The notes: generated by a model from the sequence alone, not told the origin. Shown: positions 50,153 through 58,961, numbered from the stretch's first letter. The stretch is 64,000 bases of DNA from an uncultured Rhodobacterales bacterium (GCA_903873585.1 CAIQOV010000026.1:62001-126000); one strand, 5' to 3'. Numbers and translations: made by a program.

Positions 50153-50938
50153 ATGAGTTTCGATCACCCAGCCATTATTTTTTGTGCCACCCAACGCAGT
50201 GGGTCGACAATGATTGTCGATGATTTTCAAAACGCCACGGGCCGCGCGGCCAGCCAGACTGAGGCTTTTTATCACCTTGTCATCAACAAAGGTATTCAAG
50301 ATTGGGCGCAAGCCTTAGATATTCTGCAACGCCACCGTGCGGGTGAGGCCCTCTTTTTTGATAAAGTGATGTTTCCCTTCGTGCTGCGGCTGTCTGAAAT
50401 GATCGCCCCGAACGGCGCGCCCAACCGCACCGCCCCCTTTGCTCAATTCTTTTCGAAGGCCATTTGGGTTTATATTCGCCGTGCGAACATATTTGAGCAG
50501 ACAGTTTCAAAATATACAGCGGAAGCGCTGGATGTTTGGGATGCCGCCCACGCAAGCGAAGGTTTTAATGCAACGATGCATTTTGATATGAACGTGGCGC
50601 GTACACATATGCGCGGCTTTATCAAGGAAGATGCGCAATGGTTGGCGTTCTTTAAGCGGCATGGAATAACGCCGATCCAGATATATTATGAAGACGCTGT
50701 GCCCAATTTCCCGCACTATCTGGACCCCGTGCTGGCCGCAGCAGGGCTAGAGTTAGACCTTGCCAATCTGCGCCCAAGGCGCAAGCGCAAAATGGCAAAC
50801 GACCGCAGTGCGGTTTTGGCCGGCGTGTTGGAAAGCATGGTTCAACGTGATCTGATCGCGCATATGCTGGAATCGCGCGCTGTACCCGTCAGCACCGCGC
50901 CAAAGCAAGACGAACGCCGCTACCCCTTGGCACCCTGA
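50153..50938 (+). CDS. Stf0-like PAPS-dependent sulfotransferase
   Basis: A 261-aa protein with the 5'-phosphosulfate loop IIFCATQRSGSTMIVDDF at residues 8-25. The 3'-phosphate region is near SKAIWVYIRRANIFEQTVS, where R and S contact PAPS. ITPIQIYYEDAVPNFPHYL is the usual late Stf0 strand. Stf0 enzymes sulfate trehalose in mycobacteria; in Rhodobacteraceae related genes occur in surface-glycan clusters. The acceptor is probably the glycan made by the neighbouring transferases. No sulfate-activation genes are in the window. The stop lies 19 bp inside the convergent manC gene. Confidence 0.82.
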   Translation: MSFDHPAIIFCATQRSGSTMIVDDFQNATGRAASQTEAFYHLVINKGIQDWAQALDILQRHRAGEALFFDKVMFPFVLRLSEMIAPNGAPNRTAPFAQFFSKAIWVYIRRANIFEQTVSKYTAEALDVWDAAHASEGFNATMHFDMNVARTHMRGFIKEDAQWLAFFKRHGITPIQIYYEDAVPNFPHYLDPVLAAAGLELDLANLRPRRKRKMANDRSAVLAGVLESMVQRDLIAHMLESRAVPVSTAPKQDERRYPLAP

Positions 50939-52404
50939 CCACGGGCGTAGACGTCATCGTAGCGGATAATGTCATCCTCGCCCAAATAGGTGCCGGTTTG
51001 CACCTCGATCAGAACCATGTTGACCTTGCCGGGGTTTTCCAGCCGGTGCACCGCGCCTAAGGGGATGTAGACCGATTGGTTTTCGGAAATCAGGCGCACA
51101 TCGGCGTCGACGGTCACTTTTGCCGTTCCTTGCACCACGATCCAATGTTCTGCGCGGTGATGGTGGCTTTGCAGGCTAAGGGCAGCACCAGGCAGCACCA
51201 CAATGCGCTTCACTTGAAAGCGGTCGCCAAGCGCAAGGCTTTCGTACCAGCCCCAAGGCCGGTGATCACGCGGAAAGGTTTCGGCCTGCGGGGCCTTTTG
51301 CGCCTTTAGCTGGGTGACGGCCAGCTTTACATCCTGCGCACGGTCTTTGGTGGTGATCAGCACCGCGTCGGGCATGGCCACGGCCACGATGTTTTCCAGC
51401 CCGATGCCCACCAGTTGCAGGCTGCCAGCCTCGGAACGCAGCAGGCTGTCTGTACACTCAATCGCCAGCGCGTTGCCGTGGGTGACAACCCCCGCCGCAT
51501 CAGGTGAGGAGTCGCGCCAAACCGCCTCCCACCCGCCAAGGTCGGACCACGCGCCGTTGTAGGGCATCACCGACAGGTTCGGTGCCTTTTCCATCACGGC
51601 ATAGTCAATCGACAGGTCGGGCAGGGCGGCCCAATCGGTTGCTCCAAGCTTTGAAAAGCCAAGGTCATGCTGAATGGCCGCAACCGAGGCGCGCACACCT
51701 TGCAGGATCTGCGGCGCGAAGGTGGCAAAGGCTGCGATCAGATCGGTGGTGGTGACCAGAAAGATCCCGGCGTTCCACGCATGACGCCCGTCTGCCAGCA
51801 TGGCTTGCGCGCGTGCCATGTCTGGCTTTTCGACAAAGCGGCGCAGGGGTTGCGCCACGGGCGCGAAATCGGCGGTGGGGTGCGACAGTTCCAACCAGCC
51901 ATATCCCGTCTCTGCCCGATCCGGCTTGATGCCAAAGGTGACAATCTGCCCCGATCGCGCCGTGGGCACAGCCGCTAGAACCGCCGCGCGAAACTGCGCG
52001 TCCTGCGGGATCACGTGATCCGAGGCGGCTACGATCATCAGGGCCCCCGGTTCAGTTTGGTCCAACAGCAAGGCTGCGGCCAGAATGGCGGGGGCGGTGT
52101 TGCGCCCTTGGGGTTCGATCAAGGTCGCTTGCGCCGTGGCACCTATCGCGGCCAGTTGGTCTTTCACGATGAAGCGAAAATCTGATCCGGAAATCACCCA
52201 AGGCGCGGCGAATTCAGGCGCGGTGAACCGCCGCACGCAGGCTTGAAACAGCGTTTCATCGCCCGAAATGGCGGAAAACTGCTTGGGAAAGCTTTTGCGT
52301 GACAAGGGCCAAAGCCGCGTGCCAGAGCCGCCACACAGGATCACAGGATGCAATTTTGCCGGAATGGTCGCGGTCCTTTTCAACGATGCTGTCGGTTGGC
52401 CCAA
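50920..52404 (-). CDS. manC: mannose-1-phosphate guanylyltransferase / mannose-6-phosphate isomerase
   Basis: A 494-aa bifunctional ManC/AlgA-type enzyme supplying GDP-mannose. The N-terminal nucleotidyltransferase has VILCGGSGTRLWPLSRKSFPKQ split as VILCGGSGTRLWPLS and KSFPKQF (GMP-transfer signature). FVEKPDMARAQAM is the sugar-phosphate site. The C-terminal cupin isomerase has HRPWGWYESL, QSHHHRAEHWIVVQGTAKV (metal His) and NQSVYIPLGAVHRLENPG. The start is the first ATG and has no strong ribosome site. It is convergent with the sulfotransferase gene and may supply GDP-mannose or GDP-fucose precursor to that glycan. Confidence 0.95.
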   Translation of the reverse strand: MGQPTASLKRTATIPAKLHPVILCGGSGTRLWPLSRKSFPKQFSAISGDETLFQACVRRFTAPEFAAPWVISGSDFRFIVKDQLAAIGATAQATLIEPQGRNTAPAILAAALLLDQTEPGALMIVAASDHVIPQDAQFRAAVLAAVPTARSGQIVTFGIKPDRAETGYGWLELSHPTADFAPVAQPLRRFVEKPDMARAQAMLADGRHAWNAGIFLVTTTDLIAAFATFAPQILQGVRASVAAIQHDLGFSKLGATDWAALPDLSIDYAVMEKAPNLSVMPYNGAWSDLGGWEAVWRDSSPDAAGVVTHGNALAIECTDSLLRSEAGSLQLVGIGLENIVAVAMPDAVLITTKDRAQDVKLAVTQLKAQKAPQAETFPRDHRPWGWYESLALGDRFQVKRIVVLPGAALSLQSHHHRAEHWIVVQGTAKVTVDADVRLISENQSVYIPLGAVHRLENPGKVNMVLIEVQTGTYLGEDDIIRYDDVYARGQGAKG

Positions 52405-52496
52405 GGCGAAAAGACGGCAGCCTTCACCCCGTTTTGTCTAACCAACCCTGTTCTTGCGTCAAGGTCTATCGAAGGGCGGCTATCAACCCATTTGGT

Positions 52497-53471
52497 CTAA
52501 AATATCGCGTGTTCACCCAAATCGGTTGTAACCTCGCCGCGCAGCAGGCTGGCATAGTGGTCAACCAGCCTGTCCTTACCGGTCGAGGGGGTTGCATTGG
52601 CGTCATACCGCCCCGTTGCAGGGTTCAGCACCAGCATAGACTCGGTCGCATAATAGCGCCCGATGCGGGCCAGTTCGGCCTTGTCGCGCAGCTTTGGCGA
52701 CAGTTTGCCCAGCCAAGACAACACCGCGATGATGCCATCAAGGAACCCCACGGGAACGCTGCGATATTTGGGCGTTTGGTTCAACAGGGTAAACAAAGCC
52801 GCCCCTTGCTCTTTGGGCGTAATCGCAGGCCCCGGCCCGCCGATGGGCAGAATGCGGTTGTGGCGGGTGGGGTCATCCAAACATTCGGCCAGAAAGGTGC
52901 CAAGGTTGGCATCGCTGATCGGTTTGCAGGCGGTTAGATTGCCATCGCCAAAGAGCAGGAAGGGTTTGCCCGCCTGCACTCGGGCCACTTGACCCGACAG
53001 CGATTTGAAAAACGCCGTGGCCCGCACGATGGAATAGGTCAGGCCAGAGGCGGTCAGCTCTGCCTCAAACGCCAATTTGGCCTGTTGAAAGGCCAAAAGC
53101 GGGCGCTGCACGCAGATGGCTGACAGCAGAACCACGTGGCAAACCCCCGCCGCTTTGGCGATGCGCAAGGCTTCAGAATGGGCGCGGTGGTCTATCGCCC
53201 AAGCGTCTTTGGGCGCACCGCTGCGCGAGGCAAGGCAAGAGACAAGCGCATCAAACCGCTCATCAGCAAAGCCGTCGCGTTCCAGCGATGCCGGATCGGT
53301 CACATCGCCAAAGCGCAGCGTGACACCTTGGGGCAAGCCACGGCGCGGATCGTTAGGCTTGGCGCGCACAAGGCAGACCACCTCGTGCCCCTTTGCCAGC
53401 AGCACTGTGGCTGTTGCGCGGCCAATTGTGCCCGTGGCCCCCAACAGAAAGACCCGCTGACGTTTAGGCAT
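52497..53471 (-). CDS. bciA: divinyl (bacterio)chlorophyllide a 8-vinyl-reductase
   Basis: A 324-aa atypical SDR with the N-terminal motif VFLLGATGTIGRATATVL. FDALVSCLASRSGAPKDAWAID, HVVLLSAICVQRPLLAFQQAK and YSIVRATAFFKSLSGQV are typical of BciA and plant DVR. The enzyme reduces the C8 vinyl group of divinyl (proto)chlorophyllide with NADPH. It is the last gene of the bchG-led operon and overlaps idi by 8 nt, which supports a pigment role over other NmrA-like proteins. It is the oxygen-tolerant type of 8-vinyl reductase. Confidence 0.9.
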   Translation of the reverse strand: MPKRQRVFLLGATGTIGRATATVLLAKGHEVVCLVRAKPNDPRRGLPQGVTLRFGDVTDPASLERDGFADERFDALVSCLASRSGAPKDAWAIDHRAHSEALRIAKAAGVCHVVLLSAICVQRPLLAFQQAKLAFEAELTASGLTYSIVRATAFFKSLSGQVARVQAGKPFLLFGDGNLTACKPISDANLGTFLAECLDDPTRHNRILPIGGPGPAITPKEQGAALFTLLNQTPKYRSVPVGFLDGIIAVLSWLGKLSPKLRDKAELARIGRYYATESMLVLNPATGRYDANATPSTGKDRLVDHYASLLRGEVTTDLGEHAIF

Positions 53472-54009
53472 GGGCTTGGTCGCTGCCTTGCAGGGTTTGG
53501 GCCACCTTGCCCCAGCCCTCGGCCAGATAAATCCGCAGCCAAGGGGTAAAGCGGGCAGGGTCGGCTTTGATCTGATCCGACAGGTCAGACAGGGAAACCC
53601 AAGCCACCTGCATCACCTCTTCAGGGTTGGGGCGCAGGGTCACATCAAGTGGCGCTTCGGCGACGAACAGGTCAACCACCTCATGCTCGGTCAAACCCGC
53701 CCCCACATCGGCGCGGTATTCGATGCCGCCGACACGGCGCAGGGATAGGCCCGTCAGCCCCAGTTCTTCGCGCACCCGCCGCGTGGCACAATCTAGCGGC
53801 GCTTCGCCCCAGCGCGGATGGGTGCAGCAGGCGTTGGCCCACAGGCCCGGCGTGTGGTATTTGCCTAAGGCGCGGCGTTGCAACAGCGTGCGCGGGCCAT
53901 TCATCACAAAGACCGACACAGCCAAGTGGCGCAGGCCGCGCTGATGCACGTCCAGCTTTTCAACAGGGGTCAACACACCGTCGACCCACGCGGGGACCAT
54001 TTCGTTCAT
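53464..54009 (-). CDS. idi: isopentenyl-diphosphate delta-isomerase (type I)
   Basis: A 181-aa Nudix-fold enzyme interconverting IPP and DMAPP for carotenoid and phytyl chains. Signature parts are DVHQRGLRHLAVSVFVMN, ALGKYHTPGLWANACCTHPRW (split; contains the catalytic Cys), TRRVREELGL (Nudix Glu) and EHEVVDLFVAE (second metal/catalytic Glu). Length is normal. The start overlaps the bchP stop (ATGA). Its place between bchP and bciA ties it to geranylgeranyl/phytyl supply for bacteriochlorophyll. Confidence 0.96.
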   Translation of the reverse strand: MNEMVPAWVDGVLTPVEKLDVHQRGLRHLAVSVFVMNGPRTLLQRRALGKYHTPGLWANACCTHPRWGEAPLDCATRRVREELGLTGLSLRRVGGIEYRADVGAGLTEHEVVDLFVAEAPLDVTLRPNPEEVMQVAWVSLSDLSDQIKADPARFTPWLRIYLAEGWGKVAQTLQGSDQAHA

Positions 54010-55184
54010 ACGTGTTCCGGGGCCACCCAGCCCATAAGATGTCTGATGTTTTTAAAGCCGATTTTCAGATGCGCCAAGGGCCGTGCGTTGACCAGCTTTT
54101 TGTTCATATAGGCGTCAAACGTCAGCTTTTGCACATCAACATCGTGGCACAGGCTGACAAATCTTTCGCGGCGCTCATCGGATTTATAGTAAGCGTCCTG
54201 CATGGATCGCAGCACTTTGAACACCGTGCCGTGTTCCTTCATGAACATCTTGCGCGCCAACCGCAGTTTGGATGCCCGCCCCGTGGCCAAGCAAGCTTGC
54301 GCAGCCGTTGCCGCCACGCGCCCGCCAACCATGGCGTAATAGATGCCTTCGCCCGACGATGGTGCCACCACCCCCGCCGCATCGCCGGCCAGCACCACGT
54401 CGCGGCCATTGTCCCACCGATCCATCGGATGCAGCGGAATAGGCGCGCCCTCGCGGCGGATGGTTTCGCAACCCGTCAGGCCAGAGGCTTCGCGCAGGTC
54501 AGCCGTGGCTTGTTTCAGGTCAATCCCGTCAATTCCCGTGCCCATGCCCACGCTGGCGTGCTGGCCGTGGGGAAAGACCCAGCCGTAGAAATCTGGGCTG
54601 ATTTTGCCGTCATAGATCACATCGCAGCGGCCGGGATCGTATAGGTTCGATCCGACAGGGGCTTTGATAATCTCATGATAGGCAATGACATAGGGGATTT
54701 TGTCGCCGCCGGGAACCTCGGTTTTGGCGACGTTTGACCGCGCGCCATCGGCCCCGATCACCAACTTGGTTGAAAGGCGCATTTCGGCACCTGACGCCTT
54801 GTCGCGGTAAACCACATGGGTGCCTTTGGCGTCACGTTCCAACCGCAGATAGGTGCCGGTAAAACGCTCTGCACCGCTGTCAACCGCCCGCTTGCGCAGG
54901 AATTCGTCGAAATGCTCGCGGTCAACCATGCCGACAAAGCCACCCTCAATCGGGATATCAACCTGCCGCTGTGTGGGCGAGATCATGCGCGCCGTTTGAA
55001 TATGCGCCACCAATTGCTCTTCAGGGATCGAGAAATCTTCGATCAGGCGCGGTGGAATGGCCCCGCCGCAGGGCTTGATCCGCCCCGCCCTATCTAAGAA
55101 CGCCACATCCACCCCCGCGCGGGCCAGATCATTGGCCGCCGTTGCCCCCGAAGGTCCGCCGCCGATGACTACAACGTCAAACAT
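54006..55184 (-). CDS. bchP: geranylgeranyl reductase of bacteriochlorophyll synthesis
   Basis: A 392-aa flavoprotein that saturates geranylgeranyl-bacteriochlorophyll (or its diphosphate) to phytyl in three steps. It has the N-terminal FAD motif VVVIGGGPSGATAANDLARAG, the RIKPCGGAIPPRLIEDF segment with the conserved Cys, LVIGADGARSNVAKTEV, and VVLAGDAAGVVAPSSGEGIYYAM. The start at 55184 follows GGGAG by six bases and lies one base past the TGA of the pucC-like gene; a 14-residue upstream extension is unlikely. It is the third gene of the operon. Confidence 0.96.
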   Translation of the reverse strand: MFDVVVIGGGPSGATAANDLARAGVDVAFLDRAGRIKPCGGAIPPRLIEDFSIPEEQLVAHIQTARMISPTQRQVDIPIEGGFVGMVDREHFDEFLRKRAVDSGAERFTGTYLRLERDAKGTHVVYRDKASGAEMRLSTKLVIGADGARSNVAKTEVPGGDKIPYVIAYHEIIKAPVGSNLYDPGRCDVIYDGKISPDFYGWVFPHGQHASVGMGTGIDGIDLKQATADLREASGLTGCETIRREGAPIPLHPMDRWDNGRDVVLAGDAAGVVAPSSGEGIYYAMVGGRVAATAAQACLATGRASKLRLARKMFMKEHGTVFKVLRSMQDAYYKSDERRERFVSLCHDVDVQKLTFDAYMNKKLVNARPLAHLKIGFKNIRHLMGWVAPEHV

Positions 55185-55185
55185 A

Positions 55186-56481
55186 TCATTCTCCCGGTAC
55201 ATAGCTGCCGATTGCGGGCGCAGCACGCCCCTCGATAATCTGTTGGGCCATCAGCGTGGCCACGGCGAAAAGGGCAGCTTCTGCGATAAAGACCACGCCA
55301 AAGGCCGTGGGCGTGGCGATAAAATGCCGTGCCAGATCGACCGCACCTGCGCCCAAAACACCACCAACACCTGCCGCTACGGCTTGCGCCGCCCCCCACA
55401 GGCCCATGCGCGTGCCTTCCCGCGCCTCGCGCCCTTCTCCGGCCAGCGCCATCATCGAGCCTATGGCCGAGACGGCAAACATCCCGTTGAAAAAGCCCAA
55501 GGCCATCGTGGCGGGCTGGATAAGGGCTGCGCCTGTCGCCATTTGCCCCGCCATGGCAATCACCAGCAAGGCGAGGGCTGACCCTGTACACCCTGCCATC
55601 ACCCAAGCGCGCAGCGATCCGATGCGAAAGCCGGTGGCGGCGATGCCGACAGTGAGCATCCCCACAAAAACCCCGCCGTTTTGCGCGCCTGAAAGCTGGG
55701 TTGACTGCCCCGGCGTAAAGCCAAAGGCCAGCCCGGCATAGGGTTCAAGGATCAGTTCCTGCATGAAATAGGCGACCATCGACAGGAAGATGAAGATGGT
55801 AAAGTTGCGCGCGCGGGGCTCGGCCCAAATCTCGGCCAAGCCTGCGCGGAAGGGCAGGGCTTTGTCGGGGGCAGGCGCAGAAGGATGTCGCGCCTCAATT
55901 CCCCAAACTGCCAGCACGGTTAGCGCCACGGCCCCTGCGCCGACCAAGGCGACTAATTTCAGCAGCAATCCTTGCGAGTAAGGGTCAAGCGCCTTGCCCA
56001 CGATGGTAGCCGTCACAGCAATGCCAAAGATCATCATCAGCCAAGTGATCGTCGCCGCTGCCGCTCTGCGGCGCGGGTGGGTGCTGGTGGCCAACAGCGC
56101 CAAAAGCGAGGTGCCCGATGCCCCCACCCCCGCGCCGATCAGGGCGTAAGCCAGCACTGACAGCGCCAAGCCTGCCCAAAACATCGTACCCATCAGCACA
56201 AAGCCCAAGGCCGCGCCCAAAGCGCCCAGCGCCAGAACCGCCATCCCGCCGATGATAAACCGCGTGCGCGCCCCGCCGGTGTCAGACTTGTAGCCCCATG
56301 TTGGCCGCGTGATCTGCACCGCGTAATGCAGGCCCACCAACACCCCCGGCAGCACTGCGGGCAGGCCCGCTTCCACCACCATCAGCCGGTTAAAAGTTGA
56401 GGTGCATAGCACCACAATCGCCCCAAGGCACATCTGCACCGCGCCAAGGCGAAAGATCGACGCCCAAGATAGATACTTCAT
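55186..56481 (-). CDS. PucC/LhaA-family MFS-like protein (Bch2/ORF428 type)
   Basis: A 431-aa membrane protein with about 12 helices. The start MKYLSWASIFRLGAVQMCLG, the segment STFNRLMVVEAGLPAVLPG, LHYAVQITRPTWGYKSDTGG and FRIGSLRAWVMAG are the BCD/PucC pattern. Members at this locus, between bchG and bchP, are thought to help deliver or export bacteriochlorophyll during light-harvesting assembly. The start at 56481 overlaps the bchG stop (ATGA). A longer frame adds 61 residues antisense-like in composition, so I reject it. Confidence 0.92.
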   Translation of the reverse strand: MKYLSWASIFRLGAVQMCLGAIVVLCTSTFNRLMVVEAGLPAVLPGVLVGLHYAVQITRPTWGYKSDTGGARTRFIIGGMAVLALGALGAALGFVLMGTMFWAGLALSVLAYALIGAGVGASGTSLLALLATSTHPRRRAAAATITWLMMIFGIAVTATIVGKALDPYSQGLLLKLVALVGAGAVALTVLAVWGIEARHPSAPAPDKALPFRAGLAEIWAEPRARNFTIFIFLSMVAYFMQELILEPYAGLAFGFTPGQSTQLSGAQNGGVFVGMLTVGIAATGFRIGSLRAWVMAGCTGSALALLVIAMAGQMATGAALIQPATMALGFFNGMFAVSAIGSMMALAGEGREAREGTRMGLWGAAQAVAAGVGGVLGAGAVDLARHFIATPTAFGVVFIAEAALFAVATLMAQQIIEGRAAPAIGSYVPGE

Positions 56482-57386
56482 CCCGCCACCCCTAACCCGC
56501 GCAGCGCAAAGGCGGTGATCATCATGCCGCTGACATACATCGCAACCCCCGTGGCATTGTACCAAGGCGCTTTGGCCTTGGGGTCTTGCAGCAACCGTCC
56601 CATCGCCCAGACCTGCCCCGCCAAAAGCAGCCCAACGCACAGCGCGTGAACCGGCTTGCCCCAAACAAGCAGCAGCGCAATCACCAAAGCCTGCGCCAGC
56701 CCCATCACCGTGCAGGCCACGCGGGCGGCAACCTCTGGCCCTAGGGTGACGGGAAGGGATCGCACGCCGTGCAGCTTATCGCCCTCTAGCGCTTTGAAAT
56801 CATTCAGTGTCATGATGCCATGAGCACCAAGCGCATACAGCAACGCCATGGTGCAAATCTGAAAGCTGGGCATGCCCTGCGACAAAACCGCAGCGCCGGT
56901 GAACCACGGCAAGCCTTCGTAACACAGGCCCACCAGCCCCGGCCCCCACCAGCCCGACCGCTTCAGCCGCACCGGTTCGACCGAATAGGCCCAAGCGGCC
57001 AGCACGCCCACCACGGTGGCGGCAAAGCCCCAAGTGCCCAACTGCCAGCCCAACAGCAAAGACAGAACCGACATAGTCAGCGCAATCCACAGCCCCCAGC
57101 GCCCCGGAATGCGCCCCGACGGGATCGGCCGATGTGGTTCGTTCACCGCATCAACGTGCCGATCGCACCAATCATTCGCTGCCTGCGACATGCCGCAGAC
57201 CACAGGCCCCGCCAGCAGCACGCCCAAAACCACCATCGGCCAAACGCCCCAAGGCGATACCCCGACAGATGCGATGCCGCACAAATAGGCCCACATGGGC
57301 GGGAACCATGTGATGGGTTTAATCAGCTCAAGCATGGCTTTGGGCTGCGGGCGGGTTGGGGTGTGTAAGGCGTGTGATACAGTCAT
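56478..57386 (-). CDS. bchG: bacteriochlorophyll a synthase
   Basis: A 302-aa UbiA-type prenyltransferase that esterifies bacteriochlorophyllide a with geranylgeranyl or phytyl diphosphate. The Asp-rich motif is MSQAANDWCDRHVDAVNEPH (NDxxDxxxD), followed by RPIPSGRIPG. LELIKPITWFPPMWAYLCG near the N-terminus is characteristic. The second polar loop is IMTLNDFKALEGDKLHGVRS. About nine membrane helices. The ATG is immediately preceded by a PpsR box and has no ribosome site, so it may be read from a leaderless or atypical mRNA. It heads the bchG, pucC-like, bchP, idi, bciA operon. Confidence 0.96.
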   Translation of the reverse strand: MTVSHALHTPTRPQPKAMLELIKPITWFPPMWAYLCGIASVGVSPWGVWPMVVLGVLLAGPVVCGMSQAANDWCDRHVDAVNEPHRPIPSGRIPGRWGLWIALTMSVLSLLLGWQLGTWGFAATVVGVLAAWAYSVEPVRLKRSGWWGPGLVGLCYEGLPWFTGAAVLSQGMPSFQICTMALLYALGAHGIMTLNDFKALEGDKLHGVRSLPVTLGPEVAARVACTVMGLAQALVIALLLVWGKPVHALCVGLLLAGQVWAMGRLLQDPKAKAPWYNATGVAMYVSGMMITAFALRGLGVAG

Positions 57387-57387
57387 G

Positions 57388-57405
57388 TGTCAACTTTGAC
57401 TTACA
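57388..57405. promoter_or_regulatory. PpsR/CrtJ box adjoining the bchG start codon
   Basis: TGT-N12-ACA (TGTCAACTTTGACTTACA) matches the PpsR/CrtJ consensus at both half-sites. Only one base separates it from the bchG ATG (57384-57386). Repressor binding would block transcription of the operon under oxygen. Confidence 0.75.
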
Positions 57406-57449
57406 TTTTTGAGTCGATCAAGCCCTGAGTTTTCATCACCGCAAAACAA

Positions 57450-57473
57450 AAAGCGCCCACAGTGGGGCACTTT
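57450..57473 (-). terminator. intrinsic terminator of ppsR
   Basis: Reading leftward, AAAGTGCCC pairs with GGGCGCTTT (one G-U) around CACTGT, followed by TTGTTTTG. It lies 23 bp after the ppsR stop, isolating ppsR from the bchG operon. Confidence 0.85.
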
Positions 57474-57495
57474 GTTGCCAGCGTTGGATCACAGC

Positions 57496-58911
57496 CTATT
57501 CGTCGTCTTTGCTCAGCAACCCGAACTTGCGCAGTTTGACATAAAGTGATTGCCGCGACAGGCCCAGCATTTCGGCAGCGGCCACCCGATTGTTGCGCGT
57601 CAGGTCAACCGCTGTCTGAATGCACATCTTTTCAACGACATCGGTGGTTTCGGCCACAATGTCCTTCAGGGTCGACGACCCCACCAAATCCATCACCCCG
57701 CGCATACCCTCATCGGTGCCCGAGGTGGTGGGCCGGCGCATAAACTCTACCCGGCTGACATCGCGGATCATCAGGCCAAAGCCGGGATTGGGGCGGTCGT
57801 TCAGATAAGTGGCCGAGATTTCGACCGCGACTTGGCCATTGAACTCGTTCACGATCTTGGTGGAGAATATCCGCAAGTGGCGACTGCGCTTGGCATTGTC
57901 CAGCAAGACCCTCAGGTCTACCGTGCCGCGTGCCAGAAAATCTGCCAAAGACCTGCCGCGCACGTTCGAAAGGTGGGTGCTGTCGGTCAGCTTCAGGAAG
58001 GAATCGTTGCCAAAGGTAATGACCCCATCGCCATCCAAGAACACCACGGCATCGACGCCTTCGTGGAACAGGCGTTCAAAGTTTTCGTTCGACTCGCTGT
58101 GCTGTGTGGAACTCTGCTCAGTCGCTTCAAGCCGGCACAGCATCAGGCGTTCGCCCGCCGCGCGGAATAGCTTGGGGATAACCCGCAACTTACGCTGCGA
58201 GCGGCGTGCAATCAGCTCTACCGGGCTCACCGAGTCGGCCGAGGCGATGTTGGACAGGCTTTCCAAAAACTCACCCCGACGGCGGCCTTCGAATTCCTGC
58301 GCGATGGCAGCGCCGACAAGATCGGCGCGTGAGCCGCCCAGCATCAGCGCAGCGGCGGCGTTCAGGTCGGCGATGCGCCCGTTGTTCATGGCCAGCAACA
58401 CCACGGCATCGCGGGTCGCTTCCATCAAGACGCGGTAGCGGGTGTCCATCTCGCGCTGCGATTCATAATCGCGCTCAAGGGCTATTTGCGCCATGACCAG
58501 TTGCTGCTGCATTTCGGCAATCGGGCGCATATCGCGGCCCAGCATCAGAATGGATTTGTCGCTGCGGATTAGGTGCATCGTGTAGCGCACTGGAAATTCC
58601 AGCAAGGCGGCATCGTAGTGGTTCACTTCCGCCGTGACAGAGCCCGCGCCGGGCTTGTTCAGCGCGGCTATGCGGTGGTTCAATTTGTCATGATTGTCCT
58701 CTGACACCAGATCGACGATTTTGGTGCCAACCCAAGTGTCCAACCGACCGAAGGCCGAGTGATGCGGGTTCACCATAACGGCGGTGACGATCTTATCGGC
58801 ACTGACCATCAGGGTGATGTCAGACGCCGTCGACAAAACCTCGGACAAAAAGCCCGGATCGATCAGCGGCATCGACATGCCTGCAAGGAAATGCGTGGTA
58901 TCAGTGTTCAC
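57496..58911 (-). CDS. ppsR: photosynthesis-gene repressor PpsR/CrtJ
   Basis: A 471-aa oxygen- and redox-responsive repressor. It has an N-terminal domain and two PAS domains (about 155-260 and 275-385; RYRVLMEATRDAVVLLA and FERLFHEGVDAVVFLDGDG). The C-terminal Fis-type helix-turn-helix is RNNRVAAAEMLGLSRQSLYV. It has two cysteines, C259 and C430, 171 residues apart, the spacing of the redox Cys249/Cys420 of R. capsulatus CrtJ. It should repress bch, crt and puc genes at TGT-N12-ACA sites, three of which are in this window. It is terminated by its own hairpin. ppaA lies 50 bp upstream. Confidence 0.96.
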   Translation of the reverse strand: MNTDTTHFLAGMSMPLIDPGFLSEVLSTASDITLMVSADKIVTAVMVNPHHSAFGRLDTWVGTKIVDLVSEDNHDKLNHRIAALNKPGAGSVTAEVNHYDAALLEFPVRYTMHLIRSDKSILMLGRDMRPIAEMQQQLVMAQIALERDYESQREMDTRYRVLMEATRDAVVLLAMNNGRIADLNAAAALMLGGSRADLVGAAIAQEFEGRRRGEFLESLSNIASADSVSPVELIARRSQRKLRVIPKLFRAAGERLMLCRLEATEQSSTQHSESNENFERLFHEGVDAVVFLDGDGVITFGNDSFLKLTDSTHLSNVRGRSLADFLARGTVDLRVLLDNAKRSRHLRIFSTKIVNEFNGQVAVEISATYLNDRPNPGFGLMIRDVSRVEFMRRPTTSGTDEGMRGVMDLVGSSTLKDIVAETTDVVEKMCIQTAVDLTRNNRVAAAEMLGLSRQSLYVKLRKFGLLSKDDE

Positions 58912-58961
58912 TGGGCTTGCCCATTCTTGCCACCCACCCGGTTTGCCGGGACAGCGGTAGG

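Noticed and set aside
56482-56664. 61-residue extension of the pucC-like protein
   Set aside because: Out-of-frame shadow of bchG; the ATGA overlap start at 56481 gives a normal family N-terminus.
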